Source: Streptomyces sp. TRM68367 (GTDB lineage: Bacteria > Actinomycetota > Actinomycetes > Streptomycetales > Streptomycetaceae). From it: DNA of 47,803 nt. The position numbers were made by a program, and so were the translations under genes. Positions 25,149 through 33,618 of this stretch are shown here, piece by piece. Location of the stretch: contig NZ_JACTVI010000046.1 in assembly GCF_014495685.1 (NCBI RefSeq), positions 15,825 through 63,627 of the forward strand, given 5' to 3'. The notes below the pieces were generated by a model. The model worked only from the letters and a program-made list of their open reading frames with translations. It made no database searches and was not told the DNA's origin. Position 1 is the first letter of the stretch. The number at the start of each line of letters is the position of its first letter.

Positions 25149-26539
25149 ACGGCGTCCTCCAGGCGGACCAGGTCGCGTCCGCGGGTCTCGGGCGCGAGAT
25201 ACGCGCTGACGAAGGTGATGAGGGAGTAGACGACGAGCATCGCCGCGATGGGCCACCAGCTGCCGGTGACGGCGGTGAGGGTGGCGGCCAGGACGGGGCC
25301 GATCGCGGTGGCGAGGATGCCGCCGATCTCCTTGGCGAGCGCCAGCTGGGTGAACCGGGTGCGGGCGCCGAAGAGTTCGGCCATCGCCACGCTCTCCAGC
25401 GAGAACAGGCCGAGGACGCCGACGTTCAGGCCGAGGATCATGCCGATCATCACGGCGGGCGTCGAGCCGGAGGTGATGAGGAGCATCACCGGGAAGGCGA
25501 CGGCCATGGTCAGCACGGTGAGCCCGAGATAGAGCGGGCGGCGCCCGAAGCGGTCGCCGAGCAGACCGACGAACGGCACCGTGGCGAAGCCCAGCAGCGA
25601 GCCGTACACGATCGCGTCCGTGGGCACGGACCGGCCGACGGCGAGGTTGGTGGCGATGTAGCCGACGAGGAACGTCTGGACGAGCCCGGAGTTGCCCGCC
25701 TGACCGAAGCGCAGCCCCAGGGCGAGGAAGAAGGCCTTGCCCTTGCGCTGCCGTATGCCGGCTGCGAGCACATCGCTGCGCTGCTCGTCGGCGTCGGCGA
25801 TGACGGACTCGACCTCGTCGCGGGCGAGCGCCACCCCGTCCACCACGTCGGCGCGCTCCTCGAAGACGGGGCTCTCCTTGAGCCCGCGGCGCAGCCAGAC
25901 GGCGAACAGCATCAGGGCGAAGCTGAGCAGGAAGGGCAGCCGCCAGCCCCAGGAGAGCAGTTGGTCCTCGCTGAGCACGGCGAGCAGGACGGCCCACAGT
26001 CCGGAGGCGGCGAGTGTCCCGGAGTTGGTGCCGAGCGAGACCAGCGAGGCGATCAGACCGCGCCGCCGGACGGGCGCGTACTCGGCGAGCAGCACGGTGG
26101 CCCCGGCGATCTCGGCGCCCGCGCCGAACCCCTGCACCAGCCGCAACACGACGAGCAGGACCGGCGCGAGGATGCCGATCGTGGCGTAGGTGGGCAGGAC
26201 GCCGATCAGTGTGGTGGAGGCGCCCATCAGCAGGATGGTGAGGTAGAGGACCTTCTTGCGGCCGATCCGGTCGCCCATCCGCCCGAAGTAGACGGCGCCC
26301 GCGAGCCGGGCGACATAGCCCACGCCGTACGTGGCCATCGCGGCGATGAGCCCGATGGCGGGGCTGACATCCGGGAAGAAGATCTTGTTGAAGACGATCG
26401 CGGCGGCCAACGAGTAGAGCTGGAAGTCCATGAACTCCATGGCCGTGCCGAGCCAGCCCGACACGGCGGCTCTGGCCAGATCGCCGGTGCTGCGCTGCGC
26501 GGGCCGCGTCGGCTCCGCGCTGACGGCGCTGTCCTTCAT
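25145..26539 (-). CDS. MHS-type MFS transporter
   Basis: The 464-residue protein has twelve predicted helices. Signatures of the metabolite:H+ symporter branch are AVYFGRMGDRIGRKKVL in loop 2-3, LVQGFGAGAEIAGATVLLAEY, RRRGLIASLVSLGTNSGTL and GLLGDRFGRRPLYLG in loop 8-9. A long charged central loop (KESPVFEERADV to RQRKGKAFF) follows helix six. The ATG at 26539 has GGAG eight bases upstream. Its stop overlaps the dehydrogenase start by 4 bases, so transport and first oxidation are coupled. Likely cargo is a hexonate or hexuronate such as L-gulonate; this is inferred from the operon. Confidence 0.88.
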   Translation of the reverse strand: MKDSAVSAEPTRPAQRSTGDLARAAVSGWLGTAMEFMDFQLYSLAAAIVFNKIFFPDVSPAIGLIAAMATYGVGYVARLAGAVYFGRMGDRIGRKKVLYLTILLMGASTTLIGVLPTYATIGILAPVLLVVLRLVQGFGAGAEIAGATVLLAEYAPVRRRGLIASLVSLGTNSGTLAASGLWAVLLAVLSEDQLLSWGWRLPFLLSFALMLFAVWLRRGLKESPVFEERADVVDGVALARDEVESVIADADEQRSDVLAAGIRQRKGKAFFLALGLRFGQAGNSGLVQTFLVGYIATNLAVGRSVPTDAIVYGSLLGFATVPFVGLLGDRFGRRPLYLGLTVLTMAVAFPVMLLITSGSTPAVMIGMILGLNVGVLGLFSLESVAMAELFGARTRFTQLALAKEIGGILATAIGPVLAATLTAVTGSWWPIAAMLVVYSLITFVSAYLAPETRGRDLVRLEDAV

Positions 26540-26642
26540 TGTGAACTCCGTTGTTCGTTCGGGGACTGCGAGCGGTGGCGTGGGGGGTGAAGCAACAGAT
26601 GGCTGGGGCCCGGGCCTCGGCCCGCCGACGTCGGGAACGGAC

Positions 26643-28094
26643 TCAGATCTCGACGCGGCCGGCCCGCAGCGCCGGCAGCCGGTCCGCGACCGCGGCGGTG
26701 AGCGCGTCGTCGCCGGCCAGGTCCGCCGCGCCGACGGCACGCAGCAGCGCGCGCACCGTCTCCACGGGCCGTGCCGGAGATCTCCAGCAGTCGGTGAGCG
26801 CGTCCGCCGCCGGGTCGCTCAGGGGGCTGCCGGGCCGTGTGCCGTACGCCCAGGCGGCGAGGGCGAGTTCGAGGACCGGGGTGCTACGGCCGCGGGCGCG
26901 CAGCTCGCGCAGGGCGGGCAGCCAGCGCTCCGTGATCTTCAGTGAGGCGTCCGAGCCGATCTGCCGCAGCCGGTGGTGCATCGCGGGGTTGCGGAAACGT
27001 ACGACGAGATCGTCGGCGTACGCCACCGGATCGGGACCGTCGGCGGGGAGGGTCGGGGCGACCTCGGCGCACAGCCCCCGGATCAGGCGCTCGCCCCAGT
27101 CGGACGCCAGGGCGTCGGCGACGGTGGCGCGGCCCGCGGCGAGACCCAGGTGGGCCAGCGCCGAGTGGGAGCCGTTCAGCAGCCGCAGCTTGGTGAGCTG
27201 GTACGGCGCCACGTCCGGGACGAACAGGGCGCCGTCCCGCTCCCACGGCGGCCGGGGCGCGGCGAACGCGTCCTGAAGGACCCACTGGCGGTAGGGCTCG
27301 CCGGTCACCGGCAGGGCGTCGTGCAGCCCGAGCGCGGCGTCGGCCGCCGCCCGGTCGGCCTCGCTCGTGGCGGGAACGATCCGGTCCACGACCGTCGCGG
27401 GGAAGGCGACGGCGTGGGCCATCCGGTCGAGGATCGTGTCCCGGTCGGGCCAGGAGGACGCCCGGATGAAGTCGCGGACGATCCGGTCCAGCGCGGCGCC
27501 GTTGCCCGCCATGTTGTCGCAGGACACCACGCTGACCGGCGGCGCACCGGCCCGCATCCGCGCGGCCAGCCCCGCGGCCAACCTGCCGATCGCCGTGGTG
27601 AGTTGGCCGCCGGCGGCTGCCGCCAGGTCGGCGGCGACCGGCGGTGCCGCGGTATCCAGTCCGCCGGTGACCGGCGAGCGGTGGTAGCCCTTCTCCGTGA
27701 CGGTCAGGGTCACCACCGTCACGCTGGGGCCGGCGAGCAGGGCGTCGACGGCGCCGGCGTCCGGGCCCATCGCCAGGGCGTCGACGACCGCGCCGACGAC
27801 CCGGACCGCGCTGCCGTCCGGGCGGCGTTCGGTGAGCGAGTAGAGGCAGTCCTGGTCCCGCAGCGCGCGCACGACATCGGCCGACCGGGGCGCGACGGCC
27901 GTGATGCCCCAGGGCTCGCCGGAGAGGACGGCGGCGTTCTCGGTGTAGACGGCCTGGTGGGCCCGGTGGAAGGCGCCGAGCCCGAAGTGCACGATGCGAG
28001 GGCGCAGCTCGGCGGGGTCGATACGGGGACGCAGCCCGGCCGCCAGCCGGGGGAGCGCCGCACGGTCCAGTGTCCGCAGGTCCACGGCGCTCAC
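26643..28094 (-). CDS. uxuB: Mannitol-dehydrogenase-family fructuronate reductase
   Basis: The 483-residue protein has the long-chain polyol dehydrogenase layout: N-terminal Rossmann domain beginning RIVHFGLGAFHRAHQ, then VVSCDNMAGNG, and a helical C-terminal domain with the family catalytic motif K-x4-N-x2-H at Lys302, Asn307 and His310 (KLRLLNGSH). Expected reaction: D-fructuronate to D-mannonate with NADH. The GTG start at 28094 overlaps the mannonate dehydratase stop by 4 bases (GTGA); a long in-frame opening upstream is an artefact of that gene's opposite frame. Next to manD, the assignment as mannonate oxidoreductase rather than mannitol dehydrogenase is well supported. Confidence 0.88.
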   Translation of the reverse strand: MSAVDLRTLDRAALPRLAAGLRPRIDPAELRPRIVHFGLGAFHRAHQAVYTENAAVLSGEPWGITAVAPRSADVVRALRDQDCLYSLTERRPDGSAVRVVGAVVDALAMGPDAGAVDALLAGPSVTVVTLTVTEKGYHRSPVTGGLDTAAPPVAADLAAAAGGQLTTAIGRLAAGLAARMRAGAPPVSVVSCDNMAGNGAALDRIVRDFIRASSWPDRDTILDRMAHAVAFPATVVDRIVPATSEADRAAADAALGLHDALPVTGEPYRQWVLQDAFAAPRPPWERDGALFVPDVAPYQLTKLRLLNGSHSALAHLGLAAGRATVADALASDWGERLIRGLCAEVAPTLPADGPDPVAYADDLVVRFRNPAMHHRLRQIGSDASLKITERWLPALRELRARGRSTPVLELALAAWAYGTRPGSPLSDPAADALTDCWRSPARPVETVRALLRAVGAADLAGDDALTAAVADRLPALRAGRVEI

Positions 28095-29299
28095 CAGTCG
28101 TGCACCGAGCCGTCGAGGCGGCGCGCGACGGGCAGGTAGCGCCGCTGGTACGGGAAGCGCTCGGCGGCCTTCTCGTCGTACTCCACGCCGAGTCCCGGCT
28201 CCTCGGACGGATGGAGCATGCCGTCGGCGAACGTGGCCCCGCCGCGGAACACCTCGGCGGCCTCCTCGGGGTGCCCCATGTACTCCTGGATGCCGAAGTT
28301 CGGCACGGCCAGGTCGAGGTGGACGGCGGCGGCCATGCTGACGGGGGAGAGGTCGGTCGCGCCGTGGGAGCCGGTGCGCACCTGGTGGAGCGCGGCGAGG
28401 TCGAAGATGCGCCGCAGATGCGTGATGCCGCCCGCGTGGACGACGGTGGTGCGCACGTAGTCGATGAGCTGCTGGGTGATCAGGTGCTGGACGTCCCAGA
28501 TCGAGTTCATCACCTCGCCGACCGCGAGGGGCGTGGTGGTGTGCTCGCGGATGAGGCGGAACGCCTCCTGGTTCTCGGCCGGGGTCGGGTCCTCCATCCA
28601 GAACAGCCGGCAGCCCTCGACGCTCTTGCCGAACCGCGCCGCCTCGATGGGGGTGAGCCGGTGGTGCACGTCGTGCAGGAGGTGGAAGCCGAACCCGAAG
28701 CGCTCGCGCACCGCCTCCAGATAGGTGGGCGCGAAGCCGAGGTACGCCTCCGTGTCCCAGGGCTGCTCCTCGGGCAGATCGGTCGCGGCGGGCTCGTACA
28801 GCCTGCCCTTGCGGACCCCGTACGTGCCGCCCACGTCGGGCACCGCCGCCTGCGCCCGTACGGCCTTGTAGCCCAGCTCCAGACAGCGCTCGACGTCGTC
28901 CAGGAGCGAAGGGACGTCCGGGCCGCTGGCGTGCGAGTAGACGAGGACGCCGTCGCGGGACCGGCCGCCCAGGAGCTGGTAGACCGGCAGCCCGGCCGCC
29001 TTGCCCTTGATGTCCCACAGCGCGGTGTCGACGGCGGAGATCGCCGTCATGGTGACCGGGCCGCGGCGCCAGTACGCGCCCTTGTACAGGTACTGCCACA
29101 TGTCCTCGATGCGCGCCGGATCCCTGCCGATCAGCAGCGGCACCACGTGGTCGCGCAGATAGCTCGCCACGGCCAGCTCACGCCCGTTGAGCGTGGCGTC
29201 GCCGAGCCCGGTCACCCCGTCCGTGGTGGTGATGCGCAGCGTGACGAACGTGCGCCCGGGGGAGGCGACGAACACCTCGGCGCGCTCGATCCTGCTCAC
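28091..29299 (-). CDS. manD: D-mannonate dehydratase, enolase superfamily
   Basis: The protein has 402 residues, the normal ManD length. Starting at the GTG at 29299 (after GGGAG), metal ligands fall at Asp210, Glu236 and Glu262 and the catalytic His at 212 (LLHDVHH), matching the numbering known for characterised ManD enzymes. Other markers are WRRGPVTMTAISAVDTALWD and a C-terminal VPNFGIQEYMGH. Residue 314 is Ala, which I recall marks the efficient mannonate-specific members, whereas Pro marks weak ones. It dehydrates D-mannonate to 2-keto-3-deoxygluconate. It is the first gene of the operon, directly behind the palindromic operator. Confidence 0.92.
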   Translation of the reverse strand: MSRIERAEVFVASPGRTFVTLRITTTDGVTGLGDATLNGRELAVASYLRDHVVPLLIGRDPARIEDMWQYLYKGAYWRRGPVTMTAISAVDTALWDIKGKAAGLPVYQLLGGRSRDGVLVYSHASGPDVPSLLDDVERCLELGYKAVRAQAAVPDVGGTYGVRKGRLYEPAATDLPEEQPWDTEAYLGFAPTYLEAVRERFGFGFHLLHDVHHRLTPIEAARFGKSVEGCRLFWMEDPTPAENQEAFRLIREHTTTPLAVGEVMNSIWDVQHLITQQLIDYVRTTVVHAGGITHLRRIFDLAALHQVRTGSHGATDLSPVSMAAAVHLDLAVPNFGIQEYMGHPEEAAEVFRGGATFADGMLHPSEEPGLGVEYDEKAAERFPYQRRYLPVARRLDGSVHDW

Positions 29300-29328
29300 A
29301 GGGGCTCCCTTCCAGTCGACCGGCACTC

Positions 29329-29368
29329 CTTCACGACCGGTACTTGTATACAAGCATCGGTCGTGAAG
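29329..29368. promoter_or_regulatory. 40-bp near-perfect palindrome, GntR operator
   Basis: The core CTTGTATACAAG (29343-29354) is a perfect GntR/FCD-type site. Outer arms CTTCACGACCG (29329-29339) and CGGTCGTGAAG (29358-29368) share exactly the same centre. Over 40 bases only two of twenty pairs mismatch. It lies between manD and the divergent gntR, 30 bases from the manD start. Confidence 0.85.
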
Positions 29369-29418
29369 TACGGCAATACCTCTGCCGCACACGTTCCCGC
29401 AGTCCGTACGATGGGCAC

Positions 29419-30132
29419 ATGGCTCAAGCGAACGGGCGGCGGACGAGTCGGCGCGGCATCTACCTGAAACTGCGTCAGATGGTCCTGACGCTCGAACTCC
29501 CCCCCGGCGCCGCCCTGTCGGAGAACGAACTCGCGGCGTCCCTGGGCGTGAGCCGCACACCGGTGCGGGAGAGCCTGATCCTGCTGGCCCAGGAGGGCCT
29601 GGTGCAGATCTTCCCGAAGATCGGATCCTTCGTGTCCCGGGTGGACCCGGCGCAGGTCGCCGACGCGCAGTTCCTGCGGGAGGCCGTTGAGCTGGCCTCG
29701 CTGGACGACCTGCCCGCGCAGCCCGACCCGGCGCTGGTCGGTGAACTGCGCGACAACCTGGAGCGCCAGCGGCGCCCGGACCTCGGGCTCGAGGAGTTCT
29801 TCGAGCTCGACGAGGCCTTCCACCAGGGACTGATGCGGCTGAGCGGCCACGGCAACGTGTGGACCACGGTCGCCGCGGCCAAGGGCCACCTGGACCGGGC
29901 CCGGCGCCTCGGTCTGCACGAGAACGTGTCCCCGGCCGTCTTCGCCACCCAGCACCACGAGATCTTCGCGGCGGTCGTCGGCGGGGACATCACCCTCGCC
30001 CGCACCCGCATGCGCGATCACCTGCGCGCGGTCTTCAGCGACATCGAACGCATCCGCGCCCACTCGCCCGAACTCTTCGCCACCGGCCCCTCGACCGTCC
30101 CGGTGCGGCGCAACGTGGTGATCTGGGAGTAA
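29419..30132 (+). CDS. GntR-family (FCD) repressor of the hexonate operon
   Basis: The 237-residue protein has an N-terminal winged helix (IYLKLRQMVLTLELPPGAALSENELAASLGVSRTPVRESL, residues about 14-55, shown in part by SRTPVRE) and a helical FCD ligand domain with the metal-binding His/Asp pattern (DEAFHQGLM, QHHEIFAAV, MRDHL). It belongs to the family that represses hexuronate genes in many bacteria (UxuR/ExuR/LgoR types). It is divergent from manD across the 40-bp palindrome, which it presumably binds until a pathway intermediate releases it. The start at 29419 is preferred over upstream in-frame codons because the DNA-binding domain begins just after it. Confidence 0.9.
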   Translation: MAQANGRRTSRRGIYLKLRQMVLTLELPPGAALSENELAASLGVSRTPVRESLILLAQEGLVQIFPKIGSFVSRVDPAQVADAQFLREAVELASLDDLPAQPDPALVGELRDNLERQRRPDLGLEEFFELDEAFHQGLMRLSGHGNVWTTVAAAKGHLDRARRLGLHENVSPAVFATQHHEIFAAVVGGDITLARTRMRDHLRAVFSDIERIRAHSPELFATGPSTVPVRRNVVIWE

Positions 30133-30277
30133 CGGCGCACGCGAGGTGACGGTTGCGCGCCGAGCCGGTAAGGACCCGCGTGCACCGGGCTCCCGTGGGT
30201 AGATGATCGCCTTGCACTGCGCGGCGGGCAGCCGACCACGGCCCGCCGGACACGAGTACGGGAGACATTCGGGCAGC

Positions 30278-30898
30278 ATGGGACACCCGCCGACCGGTCC
30301 CTCCACCTCGCCGTCCCCGCAGACCCGCTTCGACGAGAGTTTCTGCGCACTCCTGCCCAGGCTCTACCGGCGCGCGGTCATGCTGGCCGGATCGAGGTCC
30401 TGGGCCGAGGACGCCGTGCACGAGGCGTATCTCAAACTGGCCGCACGGCCCCAGCGGTTCCTCGACCACCCGGAGCCGTACGCCTACGCCTTCACGGCGG
30501 TGCTGAACGTGGTACGCGACACGCACCGCCGCGAGCGCCGCCAGGTGCTGGTCGACGACGTGGACCTCCCGGGGGCCGCCGGAGGCGCCGACCGGGGCCG
30601 GCAGGGGGCGGTCGGACCGGTGGTCGCCGCGGCCTGGGACGGCGGAGTGGAGCGCAGCGACGCCGAGATGGAGGCGGTCCGGCTGCTGCGGCGGCTCTCT
30701 TCCCGGCAGGCCGGAGTGGTGGTACTCGTCGACCTGGACGGCTACACCATCGACCAGGCGGCACGGATCCTGAAGGTGCACCGTGGAACGGCCGCCCGGC
30801 ACCGCGCGCGTGCGCTGGAGAAGCTGCGCTCGCTGCTGTCCGGGACGCAGGGCGAACGCGCGGACGGTTCGGGAAAGGAGCCGGGACATGAGGCCTGA
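30278..30898 (+). CDS. Extracytoplasmic-function-type sigma factor
   Basis: The 206-residue protein has sigma region 2 at about residues 20-85 (FCALLPRLYRRAVMLAGSRS, then AEDAVHEAYLKLAARP) and region 4 at about 130-185 (LLRRLSSRQAGVVVLVDLDG, DQAARILKVHRGTAARHRAR). The linker is long and Gly/Ala-rich. The ATG at 30278 gives the usual region 2 offset. It overlaps the next gene by 11 bases, and that gene encodes a single-pass membrane protein, a typical sigma/anti-sigma pairing. Its regulon is unknown. Confidence 0.85.
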   Translation: MGHPPTGPSTSPSPQTRFDESFCALLPRLYRRAVMLAGSRSWAEDAVHEAYLKLAARPQRFLDHPEPYAYAFTAVLNVVRDTHRRERRQVLVDDVDLPGAAGGADRGRQGAVGPVVAAAWDGGVERSDAEMEAVRLLRRLSSRQAGVVVLVDLDGYTIDQAARILKVHRGTAARHRARALEKLRSLLSGTQGERADGSGKEPGHEA

Positions 30899-31472
30899 CG
30901 CGGAGCCCGACGACCGTGTGGCCGCGTTGCTGCGCGAGCGGCTACGGGCGGCGGACGAGGAGATCGCGACGCCGCCCGGGCTGTGGGACCGCGTCCGGGC
31001 GCCCGATCCCCCGCCCCGCCGCGCGGCCCTCGGTGCGCGGCTCCGGCTCGGGTGGGCGGTCGCGGCCGCCGTCCTGGTGAGCGCCGTCGTGCTGGGCTCC
31101 TGGTGGCTGGTCCGGCCGGTCGGCCGGACACCGCCGTCCGGGCCCGCGCGGTTCGCCTCCACGGTGACGGTGTTCAACGCCGAGCGGCCGTGCCGCCCGC
31201 TGCGCACGCTGGAGTGCGCGCTGCGGCTGGCGAAGGATCCGTACGGCGACTACGCGGACCCGGGCAACTCGGCCGGCCGCGTCTGGCACGGGGACCGCCT
31301 CGCGGCGGCGTGCGTCGTCACCCGCGGCACGATGGTCAGGGACGAGAGCGGCATCACGTCGACGCGCTGGTACCTCGTCAGAACCGGCGCGGGCGTGGAG
31401 GGCTGGCTGCCGGGAGTGCGTACCCGCAACACCGTGCACGTGCCCGTCTGTTCGGAGGGCGAGGCGCCCTGA
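30888..31472 (+). CDS. Single-pass membrane protein, possible anti-sigma partner with SH3-like domain
   Basis: The 194-residue protein has a cytoplasmic acidic/basic N-terminal region (residues 1-52), one membrane helix (about 53-73, LGWAVAAAVLVSAVVLGSWW) and an extracytoplasmic domain. That domain has paired Cys residues, GDRLAAACVVTRG, WYLVRTGAGVEGWLPGVRTR and a final VPVC, the look of a small SH3-like secreted domain. It has no ZAS zinc motif. Start at 30888 follows AAAGGAG and lies inside the sigma gene, so the two proteins are coupled. The anti-sigma role is inferred from position and topology. Confidence 0.8.
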   Translation: MRPDAEPDDRVAALLRERLRAADEEIATPPGLWDRVRAPDPPPRRAALGARLRLGWAVAAAVLVSAVVLGSWWLVRPVGRTPPSGPARFASTVTVFNAERPCRPLRTLECALRLAKDPYGDYADPGNSAGRVWHGDRLAAACVVTRGTMVRDESGITSTRWYLVRTGAGVEGWLPGVRTRNTVHVPVCSEGEAP

Positions 31473-31580
31473 GGACTTGATGTGTGACGAGCGTCACCCT
31501 CTTCCTGTCATACGGGAAGAGCGGCGTCTTCGTGTGCCGTGTGCAAGCACGACCACAGCACACAACACGGGGAGATTTCC

Positions 31581-31700
31581 ATGCGTCTTCGTACTGCCCT
31601 CGGTGCAGCCCTCGCCCCTGCCGCCCAATTCGCCCCCCGTCGTTCCCCGTTGCCGCGCCCTGGGGTAGGGTCCCGACGGTTTCCAGCTACCGGTCGGTAG
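31581..31700 (+). pseudogene. Start of a secreted protein, truncated
   Basis: GGGGAG precedes an ATG that begins MRLRTALGAALAPAAQF, a typical Streptomyces signal-peptide start, but the frame turns Arg/Pro-rich and stops after 39 codons. It lies directly behind the membrane-protein gene, where a small secreted partner would be expected. Probably a frameshifted or deleted gene; it could also be chance. Confidence 0.35.
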
Positions 31701-31735
31701 TGGGTGGACGCGGAGAGTGCCGGAGGGGCGAGACG

Positions 31736-33142
31736 ATGGAATCCCACTGGAGTGAGGGCGGATCCGTACACCTGGACGGCACCCGGTTGGAGACGATGAC
31801 CCTCGAACCGCTCCTCACCAGGGACTACGAGACGCGGCCCTCCCTGGTGTACGAGCGGCTGCGGCAGCGGCACGGCCCGGTGGCACCGGTCGATCTGCTG
31901 GGCGTGCCCGCCTGGCTGGTCCTCGGCTACCGCGAGGCGCTCCAGGTGCTCCAGGACGACGACGGGTGGCCCAAGGGACTGGAGAACTGGCGGGCCCGCT
32001 CGGAGGGACGCGTGCCGGCCGACTGGCCGCTCGGGCCGTCCCTTGAGGTCAACCACATCCTGATCCAGGGCGGCCCCGGATACCGCCCGCTGCGCACGGC
32101 CTGGGACGCGGCCCTCAAGCCGTTCCAGGACCCGCGCCACCCCCAGGCGAGGCGGCTCAAGAACGCCGTCACCGCCTACGCGGACGATCTGATCACCCTG
32201 ATGGGCCAGGGCGGCGTCACGGGCGTCGCGGATCTGTCCGCCCAGTTCTCCCGGCCGCTACCGCTGATGGTGGCCAGCCATCTGCTCGGCTTCCCCGGCT
32301 CCCAGGGCGACGACGCGCTGATGGACATGTGGCGGGTGCTCGACGCGGGACCGGACGCCGAGGCCGCCCTGGACCGGCTGCTGGCGACGCTCGCGGAACT
32401 GGCATCGGTGAAGCTCGAGACGCCGGGGGACGACTTCCCCTCCTACCTGCTGGCCGCGCACCGGAACCTGTCGCTCGACGAACTGGCCCGAGAACTGTTC
32501 ATGCTGCTCGGTATGACCTCCGACCACGTCGGGATCCTCATCTCGAACACCGTGGTCGAGGTCATCTCCGGCGAGAGCGGCGTGCGGGCCAGCCTGTCCG
32601 CCGGGATGGTCCGGGAGACCATGAACCGGGTGGTCATGCGCAAGCCGCCGCTGGTCAACTTCGTGCCGCGGTTCGCGGCCAAGGACACCCTGCTCGGCAA
32701 CTACACGATCCGCGAGGGCGACCCGGTGTGGGTGTCCTCCGCCGCCGCGCACGCCGACCCGCTCTTCGCCGACCACGTGGCCTCCGGCACCACGATCAGC
32801 ACCCGGGCCCACCTGTCCTGGGGCGCGGGCCGCCGCCAGTGCCCGGCGCGCGAGCTGGCATCGACGGTCGCCGCGGTCGGGGTGGGCCGCCTGTTCGAGC
32901 GGTTCTCCCAGCTGGACCTGGCGCTCCCGGCCGACCAACTGCCGTGGCGCTCCTCGCCGTTCATGCGCGGCCTGCGCTCGCTGCCCGTACGGTACGAACT
33001 CGGCCCGGCGCCCGGGCCGCCGCCGTCGCCGGCCCACCCCGCACCGGAGTCGGCCGGGGAACCGGTGACGCCGGACGCGTCCGCCCGGCAGCGCTCATCC
33101 CTGTGGCGCTACCTGACCGACCTCATCCGTGGCGGCCGCTGA
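31736..33142 (+). CDS. Cytochrome P450 resembling the CYP157 family
   Basis: The 468-residue protein has the P450 heme loop in modified form: HLSWGAGRRQCPARELA, with Trp in place of the usual Phe and ligand Cys369. The K-helix region reads VRETMNRVVMRKPPL (Glu294), where the normal Glu-x-x-Arg is not in register; CYP157 proteins of Streptomyces conservons are known to lack EXXR. The I-helix area (ELFMLLGMTSDHVGIL) is also atypical. No conservon genes or redox partners adjoin it. AGGGG precedes the ATG. Substrate unknown; about 45 Pro/Ser-rich residues trail the P450 fold before a short basic end. Confidence 0.85.
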   Translation: MESHWSEGGSVHLDGTRLETMTLEPLLTRDYETRPSLVYERLRQRHGPVAPVDLLGVPAWLVLGYREALQVLQDDDGWPKGLENWRARSEGRVPADWPLGPSLEVNHILIQGGPGYRPLRTAWDAALKPFQDPRHPQARRLKNAVTAYADDLITLMGQGGVTGVADLSAQFSRPLPLMVASHLLGFPGSQGDDALMDMWRVLDAGPDAEAALDRLLATLAELASVKLETPGDDFPSYLLAAHRNLSLDELARELFMLLGMTSDHVGILISNTVVEVISGESGVRASLSAGMVRETMNRVVMRKPPLVNFVPRFAAKDTLLGNYTIREGDPVWVSSAAAHADPLFADHVASGTTISTRAHLSWGAGRRQCPARELASTVAAVGVGRLFERFSQLDLALPADQLPWRSSPFMRGLRSLPVRYELGPAPGPPPSPAHPAPESAGEPVTPDASARQRSSLWRYLTDLIRGGR

Positions 33143-33558
33143 CCCCGCCGCCCGGCGCAGGTGCCCGGCGAGCGCTGCGGCGCCCGCCGACCCGGCGCTG
33201 TCCTTGCCGCCCCGGGCCAGCAGCAGGCGGCGGCGCGCAGCGGTACGACGGCCAGCCCGGCGGCGGCGAGGGTGACGAGGAGGCTGAGGCCGGCGAACGC
33301 GACCAGTGCGGCCGGCGGCGCCGTCGGTGCCGTCTGCTGCTGGCGCTGCCCGCCGCGTCGTTCGACGCCGCCGCGCCGTGGCTGCTTGCCTAGTAGCGGT
33401 TCTTCGAGGCCGCCACTCGGCGACTGGGTACTGCGCCCGCGGACGGTGACAGCGACCTCGGCGCCGCGCCGGTCTCGGGCGGCCTGGTCCGGCCGGGAAG
33501 GGATGCCTGAACCCGTTCCTGCCGCGGCAACGTCCCGTTCTCCTCGGCGCGCACGCCG
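33143..33558. pseudogene. Debris region with a membrane-transporter C-terminal fragment
   Basis: On the minus strand about 33225-33345 reads AALVAFAGLSLLVTLAAAG followed by LAVVPLR, the look of a final MFS helix. Continuing to a sensible hydrophilic tail (ARGGKDSAGSAGAAALAGHL) needs a frame change. Nothing else in these 416 bases is recognised. I treat it as a transporter remnant. Confidence 0.35.
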
Positions 33559-33600
33559 GGTGAGCCGGACGGCAAGGAGTTCGTCACCGTCCGGCTCACC
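33559..33600 (-). terminator. Hairpin downstream of the protease gene
   Basis: GGTGAGCCGGACGG (33559-33572) pairs perfectly over 14 bases with CCGTCCGGCTCACC (33587-33600) around a 14-base loop. It begins 18 bases after the protease stop on the minus strand. Confidence 0.75.
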
Positions 33601-33618
33601 GCTCCGCTGCGCCGACCG

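Noticed and set aside
31499..31521. CTCTTCC / GGAAGAG hairpin
   Set aside because: Only seven pairs with a nine-base loop; too weak to list as a terminator.
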